DNA from: Acidobacteriota bacterium
Lineage (GTDB): Bacteria; Acidobacteriota; Vicinamibacteria; Vicinamibacterales; 2-12-FULL-66-21
Assembly: GCA_016184105.1 (NCBI GenBank)
Contig: JACPDI010000023.1
Span: 1-64,000, forward strand
DNA length: 64,000 nucleotides
Reading direction: 5' to 3'
In this document: positions 25,009 through 34,022 of the stretch, in pieces
Layout: each line of letters begins with the position of its first letter
How positions within the stretch are numbered: position 1 is the stretch's first letter
Notes under the pieces: model-generated
Database searches by the model: none
What the model was told of the DNA's origin: nothing
What the model saw: the letters and a program-made list of their open reading frames with translations, nothing else
Translations under genes and position numbers: made by a program

Positions 25009-25734
25009 ATGCTGCGCTCGAAGATGGGGCGGATGATCCTTGGCGCCCTCGCCATTGCCTTTCTACTCGCACCCGCCGCGGCGATGGCCCAGTCCCAGTC
25101 GATCACGTTGACGGCCGGCTTTTTCGCTCCCAAAGGTCAGGACGGCCGCGTGGACGACGACGTGCTGCTCGCCGAGTTGAGCAGCGGCGACCCGCTGCTG
25201 TTCGAGATTGGCGACTTCGCGGGCGGGAACATCGGCGCCGAATGGCTGATTGGCCTCGGCGACTACCTGGAGGCGGGCGTGGGCGCGTCGTACTATCGCC
25301 GGACCGTGCCGAGCATCTACGAGCTTTCGGTGCGGCCGAACGGATCGGAGATCGAGCAGGACCTGCGGCTCCGCATCGCGCCCGTGACAGCGACACTGCG
25401 CGTCTTTCCGATGGGAAAATACAAGGGATTCCAGCCGTATCTCGGTGCGGGCGTGTCGCGGCTGAACTATCGGTTCAGCGAGGCGGGGGACTTCATCGAT
25501 CCCTCGGACAACGCCATCTTTCCGGCGCGGTACGTCGGGAAAGGTTCGACGGTCGCTCCGGTGTTCCTTGGCGGGCTCCGGTACCCGGTTGGCGATCGCC
25601 TGCTCGTGGGCGGCGAGCTGCGCTACCAGAGCGGCGAGGGGGACCTGCCCACGGGTGGCGAAGACGGGTTCATCGCGAGCAAGATCGATCTGGGGGGCTG
25701 GAACGGGAACTTCACGCTGGGCTTCCGGTTCTGA
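25009..25734 (+). CDS. Outer-membrane beta-barrel protein
   Basis: A 241-aa protein from the ATG at 25009, chosen because GGAGG lies eight bases upstream and a signal peptide follows directly (MILGALAIAFLLAPAAAMAQS). The mature part alternates amphipathic strands (ADYLEAGVGASYYRR-type, FQPYLGAGVSRLNYRF, LLVGGELRYQSG) and ends in NGNFTLGFRF, a terminal aromatic residue as expected for BamA-dependent barrels. About eight strands, OmpA/OmpW-like in size. No ligand can be inferred. Confidence 0.75.
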   Translation: MLRSKMGRMILGALAIAFLLAPAAAMAQSQSITLTAGFFAPKGQDGRVDDDVLLAELSSGDPLLFEIGDFAGGNIGAEWLIGLGDYLEAGVGASYYRRTVPSIYELSVRPNGSEIEQDLRLRIAPVTATLRVFPMGKYKGFQPYLGAGVSRLNYRFSEAGDFIDPSDNAIFPARYVGKGSTVAPVFLGGLRYPVGDRLLVGGELRYQSGEGDLPTGGEDGFIASKIDLGGWNGNFTLGFRF

Positions 25735-25747
25735 ACTCCGGATTTGA

Positions 25748-25773
25748 ACCACAGGGGACGCGTCCCCTGTGGT
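25748..25773. terminator. Perfect 26-bp palindrome between convergent genes
   Basis: Arms ACCACAGGGGACG / CGTCCCCTGTGGT meet without a loop at the centre. It sits between the barrel gene (+) and a GT-C gene (-), so it probably ends transcription in both directions, though there is no T tract. It may also be a REP-type element. Confidence 0.55.
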
Positions 25774-27284
25774 CAGCTCTGCCTGCGGTACAGGGCCACG
25801 CCGCCACCCGCGGCGACGCGTGAGAATCCCCTGAGGAAGGCGGGATCCGTGCGGGCGCGCGCCGCCAGCATGTCTCCGCCTTCAGCCTTCTCCTCGATCA
25901 GCATCCACCGCACGTGCGCCGCCGGCCGCGGCAGCGCCGCTTTCCAGAGATCGCCGTTTCCCTCGTGCAGGAAGTCGCCGATGCGGATGTCCGCGTGCGA
26001 CAGCTCCTGCATGTAATGCCCCAGGGATCCCATGCTCGCCATGATCGGCTCGTGGTCCCAGTGCTCGCGCAGGTAAGCGGTCACCGCGCGTCTCGCAGCG
26101 GCGTTCGGCCTGTCCCACTGCGCCTCGCGGACCATCGCGGCGGTGGGATCGAGCGGCGGGCGCACGGCCACGGTACCGAGGACCAGGATAGCGGCGGAGG
26201 CCGCAGCCAGCCGCAGACGCAGCAGACCGATCGCGGCGCCGGACACGAGCGCCATCGACGCGACGTGCACAACCATGTACCGCACGCGATAGGGATGTCC
26301 CTGCAGAAATGCGTACCAGGGAAGCGCGGCCGCGGCGACAGGCGCCAGGAGCAACAGCATCGACGCGCGCGCAGGTCTCGCGATGGCGAGGATGGCGATC
26401 GCCACGGCGGATGCGAGACCGGCGGCCACGAGCGGCGCACCGGCGATGGTGATTGCCCCGCCCAGTACTTGGCCGGCGGCCACCAGGGGGTGTCCGAGCG
26501 CCGGGTTTTCAGGCACGAAGAACCCGCTGCTCACGAACCATTCACCGACCGTCATCCGGCTGATGATGACGAAGAGCGCCGCGGCGGCCGCAGGGTACGC
26601 TGCCAGGCGTGCGACGTCGATCGCTGCACGCGCCGCGTGCTCACCCCGCCGTAGACGCGCGGCGAGAGCGAGGCCGAGCAGCGCGCCGGTGACCGGCCAG
26701 GCCTCGTATCGCGTCCAGCACGCGAGAAAGAGCGAGACCCCCGCATGGCGCCGGGCGCCTGCGGAGTCCCGCGGGCCGTCGAGCCACCGCGTGACGGCGA
26801 GCACAGACCACAGCAGGAGCGCGACGAGCAGCGGCTCTGTCATCGGCGTGCTCTGGAGATAGAGCGTGTTGGGGTTCAGCGCGAGGAGTGTGACGGCTGC
26901 AATCGCGCCGCTCTTCGGCGCGGTGTGGCGCTGAATCGCCGCCGCGAGGGAGTACGCGGCAAGCGCGCCACTCGCAATTGAAATCGCCACACCGGACGCG
27001 CCGGTTCGATAGAGGGCGTCCACCTGGACGGGGAGCAGGTTCAGCAGGTGGGGAAGCGGCAGCCAAACCGCCCCGATCTGTTGCCAGCCCGGTGTGAGGC
27101 TGTCGATCACCCGGCGCGCCACGACGAGGTGCCCTTTCGCGTCGTAGTGGCTGAGCGTCAGGTCGAGCCGTGCGTAATACAACGCGGCCGCCAGGCCGGC
27201 GAGCGCCACGGCGATCGCGCTGCCGATCGCGAGCCGGTTCGCGCTGCGCACGTGCCCCACGCCAGTGCGGTCTGTTATGATCAC
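25773..27284 (-). CDS. GT-C type membrane glycosyltransferase (ArnT/PMT-like)
   Basis: A 503-aa polytopic membrane protein. The first periplasmic loop carries an acidic pair in LTLSHYDAKGHLVVARRVID, as in GT-C enzymes that use polyprenyl-phosphate sugars. PNTLYLQSTPMTEPLLVALLL is typical of the ArnT/GT39 group. About ten membrane helices precede a soluble C-terminal domain (from about residue 390). Acceptor and sugar are unknown. It opens the glycan-assembly region and is divergent from the DedA gene. Confidence 0.7.
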   Translation of the reverse strand: MIITDRTGVGHVRSANRLAIGSAIAVALAGLAAALYYARLDLTLSHYDAKGHLVVARRVIDSLTPGWQQIGAVWLPLPHLLNLLPVQVDALYRTGASGVAISIASGALAAYSLAAAIQRHTAPKSGAIAAVTLLALNPNTLYLQSTPMTEPLLVALLLWSVLAVTRWLDGPRDSAGARRHAGVSLFLACWTRYEAWPVTGALLGLALAARLRRGEHAARAAIDVARLAAYPAAAAALFVIISRMTVGEWFVSSGFFVPENPALGHPLVAAGQVLGGAITIAGAPLVAAGLASAVAIAILAIARPARASMLLLLAPVAAAALPWYAFLQGHPYRVRYMVVHVASMALVSGAAIGLLRLRLAAASAAILVLGTVAVRPPLDPTAAMVREAQWDRPNAAARRAVTAYLREHWDHEPIMASMGSLGHYMQELSHADIRIGDFLHEGNGDLWKAALPRPAAHVRWMLIEEKAEGGDMLAARARTDPAFLRGFSRVAAGGGVALYRRQS

Positions 27285-27313
27285 AAGCTCCGCAGTTTAT
27301 CTCATGCAACGGA

Positions 27314-27943
27314 GTGTTGTTTGACCCGCAGGGGCCTGTCTTGATCCGCAGGTTGGCAGCCTGGTTCCAGGGCTTCGCGATGGCCCTCGGAGCGCCGGGC
27401 GTCTTCCTGATTTCCTTTCTCGACTCGTCGTTTCTCTCCTTGCCGGAAGTGACCGACGTACTGCTCGTGTGGATGACCACGCAGCACCCGGGGCGCACGC
27501 TGCTCTACGCGACGATGGCCACCGCGGGGTCGGTTGCAGGCTGTTACGCGATCTTCTTCCTGGCTCGAAAGGGAGGAGAGGCGTGGGTTCGCAAGCGTTT
27601 CCACCGGCGGCACGTCGATCGCGGCCTCGATTTGTTCCAGCGTTACGGCATCTGGGTGCTCATCGTCCCGGCGATCCTGCCGCCGCCCGCCCCTTTCAAG
27701 ATCTTCGTCCTGATGGCGGGGGTTGCGGGGATGTCATCGGCGCGGTTCATCACCGCGGTGGCGATCGGCCGCGGCGCCCGCTACTTCGGCGAAGCGCTGC
27801 TGGCGTTGTGGTACGGCAAAGCCGCCATCGCGTTCCTGAACGACAACCTGAAGCCCGCCGCCTGGTTCACCATCGGACTGATGGCGCTCGGCGTGCTTTG
27901 CTGGCTGTGGCGGATCCGGCGTCGAAAGACAGTGAAACAGTAA
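27314..27943 (+). CDS. DedA/VTT-family membrane protein
   Basis: A 209-aa protein with the DedA (SNARE-associated/VTT) pattern: FLISFLDSSFLSLPEVTDVLLV, the amphipathic re-entrant segment GSVAGCYAIFFLARKGGE, then IVPAILPPPAPFKIFVLMAGVAGMS and a C-terminal helix. Several DedA proteins flip or recycle lipids such as undecaprenyl phosphate, which would fit the adjacent glycan genes. Start is GTG at 27314 or the TTG after it. Confidence 0.85.
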   Translation: MLFDPQGPVLIRRLAAWFQGFAMALGAPGVFLISFLDSSFLSLPEVTDVLLVWMTTQHPGRTLLYATMATAGSVAGCYAIFFLARKGGEAWVRKRFHRRHVDRGLDLFQRYGIWVLIVPAILPPPAPFKIFVLMAGVAGMSSARFITAVAIGRGARYFGEALLALWYGKAAIAFLNDNLKPAAWFTIGLMALGVLCWLWRIRRRKTVKQ

Positions 27944-27962
27944 TATAATCAAGAACTTCCAG

Positions 27963-28964
27963 ATGCAGCCGGACCTGTCTGTGGTCGTCCCCGTACGCAA
28001 CGAGGCGGAGAACGTCCGCGAGCTCTGCCGTGAGCTGGTGGCCGAGCTGTCGCGCTGGGGGCGCCCCTTTGAAATCCTCGTCATCGACGATGGCAGCACG
28101 GATGACACGTTCCGGCTGCTTCGCGAGATCCAGGCGGGCGAGCCGCGGTTGCGGGTCATCCGCTTCCGCCGCAACTTCGGCCAGACCGCCGGGTTCGCGG
28201 CCGGCTTCGCCCACGCGCGCGGCCGCTACATCGTCACGATGGATGGCGACCTCCAGAACGATCCGCGCGACATCCCCGCGCTCGTCGAGATGATCGAAGA
28301 TGGCGACGATATCGCGTGCGGCTGGCGGAAGGACCGCAAAGATCCGTTCCTGAACCGGCGGCTGCCGTCGATGATCGCGAACCGGGTGATCTCGTGGGCG
28401 ACGGGCGTGCGGCTGAACGACTACGGCTGCTCGCTGAAGGTGTTTCGCGCCGAAGTGGTGAAACCCCTGCGGCTGTACGGCGAGATGCACCGCTTCCTGC
28501 CGGCGATTGCCAGCGAGCAGGGAGTCCGGATCTCGCAGCGCCCGGTGAACCACCGCGCGCGGGTGCATGGGCGGTCCAACTACGGCATTTCGCGCACGCT
28601 CCGCGTGATCCTCGACCTGCTCACGGTCAAGTTCCTTCTCAGCTACTCGACGCGGCCGCTCCAGATGTTCGGCGTGCTCGGCATCGTCATGGCGACCCTG
28701 GGCGCGGTGATCAACGCGTATCTCGCGTATCTCCGGCTGTTCGGCAACCAGTCGATTGCAGACCGTCCGCTGCTGCTCCTGGGCATTCTGCTCATCTTCA
28801 GCGGCTTCCAGTTAATCACGCTCGGCCTGCTTGCGGAGCTGCAGATCCGCACGTACCACGAGTCCCAGGACAAGCCCACCTACGTCATTCGCGAAGTGCT
28901 CGAAGCATCGCCGCGGACTGACGAAGCGGGCGAGCCCGCCGCCCTTGGGCGGCGCTATCCCTGA
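27963..28964 (+). CDS. GT2 polyprenyl-phosphate glycosyltransferase (ArnC/GtrB-like)
   Basis: A 333-aa enzyme making lipid-linked sugar donors. The GT-A domain has VVVPVRNEAENV, LVIDDGSTDD (42-48) and the metal-binding DGD (94-96) in TMDGDLQNDP, followed by NYGISRTLRVILDLLTVKF. Two C-terminal membrane helices (about 232-255 and 268-290) match the ArnC/GtrB/DPM group. A -10 box TATAAT (27944-27949) lies 13 bases before the ATG, suggesting an own promoter and a very short leader. Confidence 0.9.
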   Translation: MQPDLSVVVPVRNEAENVRELCRELVAELSRWGRPFEILVIDDGSTDDTFRLLREIQAGEPRLRVIRFRRNFGQTAGFAAGFAHARGRYIVTMDGDLQNDPRDIPALVEMIEDGDDIACGWRKDRKDPFLNRRLPSMIANRVISWATGVRLNDYGCSLKVFRAEVVKPLRLYGEMHRFLPAIASEQGVRISQRPVNHRARVHGRSNYGISRTLRVILDLLTVKFLLSYSTRPLQMFGVLGIVMATLGAVINAYLAYLRLFGNQSIADRPLLLLGILLIFSGFQLITLGLLAELQIRTYHESQDKPTYVIREVLEASPRTDEAGEPAALGRRYP

Positions 28965-28975
28965 TCTCCTCGTCG

Positions 28976-29992
28976 GTGGTGACCAGTCCTTCTCCTCGCG
29001 CCGGATGGCTGTGCCGCGTGTCGGCTGCCGTGATCCTGTCCATGGCGGCCGCGCACTGCGGCGGCAAAGGGCCCACGGCGCCGCCTGCGGGCCCGTTCAC
29101 GCAGTGCCCGGCGGACATCCAGCTCGATTCTCCGGATGGCGGGCCGGTTGCCGTGACCTATTCGGCGCCGGGCGCGAGCGGGGGCACGCCTCCGTACGAG
29201 GTGACGTGCACGCCGCCCAGCGGTACGGCGGTCGGCCTCGGCACGAGCACCGTCACCTGTAGCGTCGTCGACAGCACGGGCCGCGGCACGATCTGCAGCT
29301 TCAACGTGACGGTGGTACGCCCGCCGCGGCTGGCGCTCTCGCGGTTCCTGGCGTTCGGCGACAGCTTGACCGAGGGCGTCACCAACGAAATGCCCACGTT
29401 TCGGATCGTCGACTACCCGAACTCCTACCCGCAACAGCTGGACGCGCTGCTCCGCGCGCACTTCCGCGGGCAGTCGCTGGCGGTGATTCCGGACGGCGTA
29501 GGGGGGGAGTTGATCTCGGGCGCCTCGCAGCACAGCCCCGGCGCCCAGAAACGGCTGCCGGTGGACCTCGATGCGGCGCGGCCGGAAGTCGTGCTGCTCA
29601 TGGAGGGCACCAACGATCTGACCGCGGACCCCGCGAGCCCGGATGACCTGCTTGCGCGTGCCGTGGACGGCATGCGCAAGATGATCGACCAGGCACAGAG
29701 CCGGGGCGTCCGCGTGTTTCTCGCGACGATCCCTCCGATCAATCCTGCCGGCACGAAGGGGATCTCTCCTGAGGCTGCCGCGGAGGTTCCGGTCTTCAAC
29801 GATCGCCTCCGGGCGCTCGCGCAGGCGGAGGGTGTCGTGCTCGTGGACGTCCATGCCGCCATCAGCGCGCGTCCTGACCTCATGAGCAGCGACGGGCTGC
29901 ACCTGAACACGCTCGGGTATGGGGCCGTGGCCCAGCTGTTTTTCGACGCCATCAAGCGGGAGCTCGAGATTCGCGATTCGCTGACCCCATGA
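28976..29992 (+). CDS. SGNH/GDSL hydrolase lipoprotein with an N-terminal HYR-like domain
   Basis: A 338-aa protein. Lipoprotein signal with lipid cysteine Cys28 (SMAAAHCGG), then an immunoglobulin-like HYR domain (about 40-115: PVAVTYSAPGASGGTPPYEV). A C-terminal SGNH hydrolase domain follows: block I FGDSLTEG, block II Gly in GGELISGA, block III EGTNDLTAD and block V DGLHLN. It may remove acyl or acetyl groups from a surface glycan; substrate is inferred only from context. Starts with GTG at 28976, 11 bases after the GT2 gene, and overlaps the next gene (ATGA). Confidence 0.85.
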   Translation: MVTSPSPRAGWLCRVSAAVILSMAAAHCGGKGPTAPPAGPFTQCPADIQLDSPDGGPVAVTYSAPGASGGTPPYEVTCTPPSGTAVGLGTSTVTCSVVDSTGRGTICSFNVTVVRPPRLALSRFLAFGDSLTEGVTNEMPTFRIVDYPNSYPQQLDALLRAHFRGQSLAVIPDGVGGELISGASQHSPGAQKRLPVDLDAARPEVVLLMEGTNDLTADPASPDDLLARAVDGMRKMIDQAQSRGVRVFLATIPPINPAGTKGISPEAAAEVPVFNDRLRALAQAEGVVLVDVHAAISARPDLMSSDGLHLNTLGYGAVAQLFFDAIKRELEIRDSLTP

Positions 29993-31599
29993 ACGCCCGG
30001 CGCGCCATCGGCCTGCTCGCGCTGTTCTCTGTGTTGGCTGTGGTCCACACGTGGCCGCTCGCGTCCGCGCCCGGCACGCTCTCGCGGAACGACAACGCCG
30101 ATACCGTCCTCAACGAGTGGGCCATCGCGTGGGTGGCGCACCAGCTTCCCCGCGATCCCGTCCGGCTGTTCGACGCCAACATCTTCTACCCGGAGCAGAG
30201 GACGCTGGCCTTCTCCGAGCACATGATCGTGCAGGGGCTGATGGGCGTGCCGCTGTTCGCCGCCGGCGCGTCTCCCGTCCTCGCGTACAACCTCCTCGTG
30301 CTGGCCGGATTCGCGCTCACCGGCTGGGGGATGTGCCTTGTCGTCCACCGCTGGACGGGAGACACCGTCGCCGCGGTCGCCGCCGGCTCGCTCGCGGCGT
30401 TCAACGCGCACAGCTTCACGCGCATTCCTCATCTGCAGGCCCTGCACGTGGAGTTTCTCCCGCTTGCGATCTACTGTCTGGACCGGCTGCTGGCGTCCCC
30501 GCGCGTCCTGACCGGGCTTGCGCTCGGGTCGTTTTTCGCGCTGCAGGGTCTCACGTCCTACTACTGGTTCGTGTTCGCCGCCTTCGCGCTTGTGGCTGCC
30601 GCGCTGGCGCGACCGATGGACTGGTGGGGGGAGCGGGCGCGGCCGCTGGTTGTTCCGGCCGGTGCGGCCCTGGGTATCGCTATGTTGATCGTCGTTCCGT
30701 TCCTGTGGCCGTATTACGACGTCAGTCGCTCGCTTGGCATCGTGCGGAGCCTCGACGACGTGGCCCTGTATTCCGGATCCTGGCGTGACTACCTGAGCAC
30801 GCCCGGCCGGCTGCACTTCGCGGCGTGGAGCCACGTGGTCTGGGGTACGGGGGGCAAGACGCCGCTGTTTCCCGGGGTTCTGGCGCTCGGCCTAGGCGCC
30901 ATCGCCGTGGCGGCACGCTGGCGCGACACGCGAGTCCGCATGTGGCTGGCGATCGTCGTCGTGGGAATTCTCCTGTCGTTCGGCACCAATCTTCCGGGCT
31001 ACGGTTGGTTGTATCAAGCGGTTCCGATGTTGAAGGGCATCCGCGCACCCGTCCGCGCGGGGCACCTGGCGCTGATCGCCCTCGCGGCGCTCGCCGGTTT
31101 CGGGCTGGCTCACCTCCGGCACCGCATACGACGCCCGGGCGTCGCGGGCGTTCTGGCAGTGACGGCGATTGTCATCGCGACAGCGGAAAGCTGGGTGGCG
31201 CCTATCGGCTACTATCCCGCGAGGGAGCCGGCAGCGGTCGCAGGCCTGCTCTCAGGCGAGCCGCGGGCGGTCGTCGTCGTCTTTCCGATGGCCTCCCCGT
31301 CCGTGCCGTTCGGCAACGTGCAGTACATGCTCGACTCCACGCTTCACTGGAAGCCGATGCTGAATGGATACTCCGGTTTCGTGCCTTCGAGCTACGTGCA
31401 TCACTGGACCGAGTTGCAGACGTTTCCCGACGAACGCGCGCTTGCGTATCTCGAGCGCGTCGGTGTCACCCACGTCGTCGTCTACCACGGCGACGGAGAA
31501 GCGCCGGAGCATCGTGGGCTGCAGCACGTGGCCGGTTCTGACGGAGTGACGGTGTTCCGCCTGCGGTGGGAGCGGATCGAAGATCCGATGCGCAGATGA
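29989..31599 (+). CDS. Polytopic membrane protein, probable GT-C glycosyltransferase
   Basis: A 536-aa protein with about twelve membrane helices and a C-terminal soluble domain (from about 400). The first external loop contains NDNADTVLNEWAIAWVAHQL, an acidic segment in the place of the GT-C catalytic loop; FNAHSFTRIPHLQALHVEF follows. No characterised family was recognised with certainty. Its start overlaps the SGNH gene stop (ATGA) and its end overlaps the next start (ATGA), so it belongs to one translational unit. Confidence 0.65.
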   Translation: MNARRAIGLLALFSVLAVVHTWPLASAPGTLSRNDNADTVLNEWAIAWVAHQLPRDPVRLFDANIFYPEQRTLAFSEHMIVQGLMGVPLFAAGASPVLAYNLLVLAGFALTGWGMCLVVHRWTGDTVAAVAAGSLAAFNAHSFTRIPHLQALHVEFLPLAIYCLDRLLASPRVLTGLALGSFFALQGLTSYYWFVFAAFALVAAALARPMDWWGERARPLVVPAGAALGIAMLIVVPFLWPYYDVSRSLGIVRSLDDVALYSGSWRDYLSTPGRLHFAAWSHVVWGTGGKTPLFPGVLALGLGAIAVAARWRDTRVRMWLAIVVVGILLSFGTNLPGYGWLYQAVPMLKGIRAPVRAGHLALIALAALAGFGLAHLRHRIRRPGVAGVLAVTAIVIATAESWVAPIGYYPAREPAAVAGLLSGEPRAVVVVFPMASPSVPFGNVQYMLDSTLHWKPMLNGYSGFVPSSYVHHWTELQTFPDERALAYLERVGVTHVVVYHGDGEAPEHRGLQHVAGSDGVTVFRLRWERIEDPMRR

Positions 31600-33218
31600 A
31601 CGCGCACCACCTGCTGCTCGCGGCAATCGTGGCGCTGGGCTTTGCGTTGCGCGTGTGGGGTATTGGCTTCGGGCTGCCGGACATCCCGGCGCGCCCCGAC
31701 GAGAGCGCGCTCGCCGGCGTCGCGATGGAGTTCCTCCAGGGCCGCTTCTGGCCGCTGTTTTTCGATTATCCGCGGCTCATGCCGTACTTGCTTGCGGTCG
31801 CCTACGCGGTGTACGGCGCCATCGCCGTGACGGCGGGCTGGTTCGATACCTTCGCGCAGTTCCTGCGCACCTGGACGCAGTACTGGCCGCCACTGTTCCT
31901 CCTCGGCCGATGGATCAGCGCCGTGCTGGGCGTGCTGACGCTGATCGTGATCCACCGTCTCGCAACTCGTACGAGCGGGCGCCAGGCGGGGCTGATCGCG
32001 GCGTTGTTTCTGAGCGTCGCCTTCCTCCACGTTCGGGATTCGCACTACGCAACGGCCGACGTGCCGATGACGTTCCTGTGCTGGGTCGCGCTCGCCGCGC
32101 TCGTGCGGGCCGCCGAGGCGCACGACACGCGCGCGCTGCTCGCCGGCACCTGCACGGCGTCCCTGGCATTGTCCACCAAGTACTCCGCCGTGCCGGCGGC
32201 GCTCTCCGTCGCGGCGGTGTTGCTGGTCTGGCGGACGAAGGGCTGGATCGACACCCGCGGGCTCATCATGAGCAGCCTGAAACACGCGGCCCTCGGCGCC
32301 GCGGTATTCCTGGTCCTCAACCCGTACGTCGTGTTTGACTTCGAACGATTTCGCCTGGGCATGGCGCTGCTGTCCGAGTCGTATTCGATGGGCATGAAGA
32401 CGCAGCATCATCTCGGCAGCGGCTGGGCCTACCATCTCGTCGTGACACTCCGGTACGGCGTCGGCTGGCCGATGCTGGCAGCGGCCGCGGCGGGAGCGAT
32501 TGTGATCCTCCGCCGTCGGCCCGCAGAGGCGGCAGTGCTGGGCGCCTTCGTCCTGCCGTATTACGCGCTCGCGGGAGAATCGCGGCTGTTGTTCGTGCGC
32601 TACGCCGTGCCGCTGGTGCCGTTTGTCAGCTACGCCGCGGCGGTCGCAGTCGACGCCCTGTTCACGCGACTCGGTCGCGCGTGCCCGAAGATGCTGGTCC
32701 TCGCGGGGGCTGCTGCCCTGATCTCCATCATTGCGGTCCCGACGCTCGCAAGTTCGGTCGACTTCGATCGCCTTCTCAGCCGGCGCGACACGCGCGTGGT
32801 TGCCGCGGAATGGGCGCGTGCACACATCCCGCGGGGTGCGACCATCGCGCAATCCGGCTCCGAGTACGGTCGAGTAGGGTTCGGTTTCGACGCGCCCTAT
32901 CGCAACTGGGAGTACTGGGAAGCGTGGGGTACTTACGTCGATCTCCACCGGCGCCGCGCGTCCCCCCGCGCGGGGCTGCCCCAGTACATCGTGGTCCACG
33001 AGTCACCGCTGCCGTACAGCTACGTCGCGCCGCGCATGCAGCAGGACATCAAGGCGGGCTACGAGCTGGTCCGGGTCATTCGTGGATTGCCCGCATCCGA
33101 GCGACGGAATGTCTACGATTACCAGGACGCGTTCTTCATGCCGTACGCAGGGTTCTACGGGGTGTCACGACCGGGTCCCACGATCTACATCTGGAAGCGG
33201 CGCGCGGATGTCCAGTGA
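31596..33218 (+). CDS. GT39/PMT-like membrane glycosyltransferase
   Basis: A 540-aa protein from the ATG at 31596. The first loop has the acidic motif LPDIPARPDESALAG, and the second HVRDSHYATADVPMTFLCWVALA resembles the DxxH...ADVP signature of GT39-type enzymes. About ten to eleven helices and a C-terminal periplasmic domain. Probably moves a sugar from a polyprenyl-phosphate donor such as the product of the nearby GT2 enzymes; that partnership is inference. Confidence 0.75.
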   Translation: MNAHHLLLAAIVALGFALRVWGIGFGLPDIPARPDESALAGVAMEFLQGRFWPLFFDYPRLMPYLLAVAYAVYGAIAVTAGWFDTFAQFLRTWTQYWPPLFLLGRWISAVLGVLTLIVIHRLATRTSGRQAGLIAALFLSVAFLHVRDSHYATADVPMTFLCWVALAALVRAAEAHDTRALLAGTCTASLALSTKYSAVPAALSVAAVLLVWRTKGWIDTRGLIMSSLKHAALGAAVFLVLNPYVVFDFERFRLGMALLSESYSMGMKTQHHLGSGWAYHLVVTLRYGVGWPMLAAAAAGAIVILRRRPAEAAVLGAFVLPYYALAGESRLLFVRYAVPLVPFVSYAAAVAVDALFTRLGRACPKMLVLAGAAALISIIAVPTLASSVDFDRLLSRRDTRVVAAEWARAHIPRGATIAQSGSEYGRVGFGFDAPYRNWEYWEAWGTYVDLHRRRASPRAGLPQYIVVHESPLPYSYVAPRMQQDIKAGYELVRVIRGLPASERRNVYDYQDAFFMPYAGFYGVSRPGPTIYIWKRRADVQ

Positions 33219-33259
33219 GCGCCTGCGAGTCATCGTGTGTGCCGGAGGGCGCGAGAGGC

Positions 33260-34021
33260 ATGCCTGAGCGGATGCTCGTGGTTCCCGCCGCCGGCCGCGG
33301 CACGCGCCTGAACTCGGCCCTGCCGAAGGCGCTGGTACCGGTGGCGGGCCGTCCCATGCTCGATCACCTCTTTGCGCTGTACCGGCCCTACGTTGGGCGC
33401 TTCGTTATCGTCGTGAACCCCGAATCCGAGCAGGCGGTTCGCGAGCACTGCGCGCGTGTCCAGCCTGGCGCCGTCGACTTCGCGGTCCAGGCCGTCCCCA
33501 CGGGCATGCTGGATGCGATCCTGCTCGCATCGGGTGCCGTGCGCGCGGCGAACGCGGAGACGATCTGGATCACGTGGGCGGATCAGGTGGCGGTGCGCGA
33601 CGAGACGGTGGCGGCGCTCGCGCGGACGTCGGACCGGCCGGGCGTGGCCCTTGCTCTGCCGACCTTGCATCGCGCGCATCCCTACACGCTGCTCGAGCGC
33701 GACGAGACCGGCAGGATCGTTCGCGTGCGGTACAGGCGGGAACACGACCCGATGCCGGCGGCGGGGGAGAGCGAGATGGGGGTGTTCAGCCTGTCCCGCG
33801 ACGCCTATCTGGAGGACCTGCCGCGGTTCGCGGCGGAACGCGCCGTCGAGGCGGGCGCTGCGACGGGCGAGCGGAATTTCCTGCCGTTCATTCCCTGGCT
33901 GGCCGCGCGGCGTGCGATCGTGACGTTTCCCGCCACCGAAGATATCGAGGCCGTCGGCGTCAACACGCCCGACGAGCTTGCGATGATTGAAGAGGCCCTG
34001 CGCCGGCGGCCGCCGGCCTGA
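33260..34021 (+). CDS. Sugar-phosphate nucleotidyltransferase-like protein
   Basis: A 253-aa GT-A fold protein with the nucleotide-binding signature PAAGRGTRLNSALPKALVPV (G-x-G-T-R...PK) and the metal-binding ITWADQVAVRD. Similar to glucose-1-phosphate uridylyl/thymidylyl and MobA-like transferases. It would activate a sugar phosphate for the cluster. ATG at 33260 is preceded by GAGAGG; an upstream GTG at 33215 overlaps the previous stop (GTGA) and could add 15 residues. Confidence 0.8.
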   Translation: MPERMLVVPAAGRGTRLNSALPKALVPVAGRPMLDHLFALYRPYVGRFVIVVNPESEQAVREHCARVQPGAVDFAVQAVPTGMLDAILLASGAVRAANAETIWITWADQVAVRDETVAALARTSDRPGVALALPTLHRAHPYTLLERDETGRIVRVRYRREHDPMPAAGESEMGVFSLSRDAYLEDLPRFAAERAVEAGAATGERNFLPFIPWLAARRAIVTFPATEDIEAVGVNTPDELAMIEEALRRRPPA

Positions 34022-34022
34022 T

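Noticed and set aside
29425-32999. Long minus-strand open frames opposite the SGNH and GT-C genes
   Set aside because: Arg/Gly/His-rich translations without domains, fully antisense to well-supported genes.
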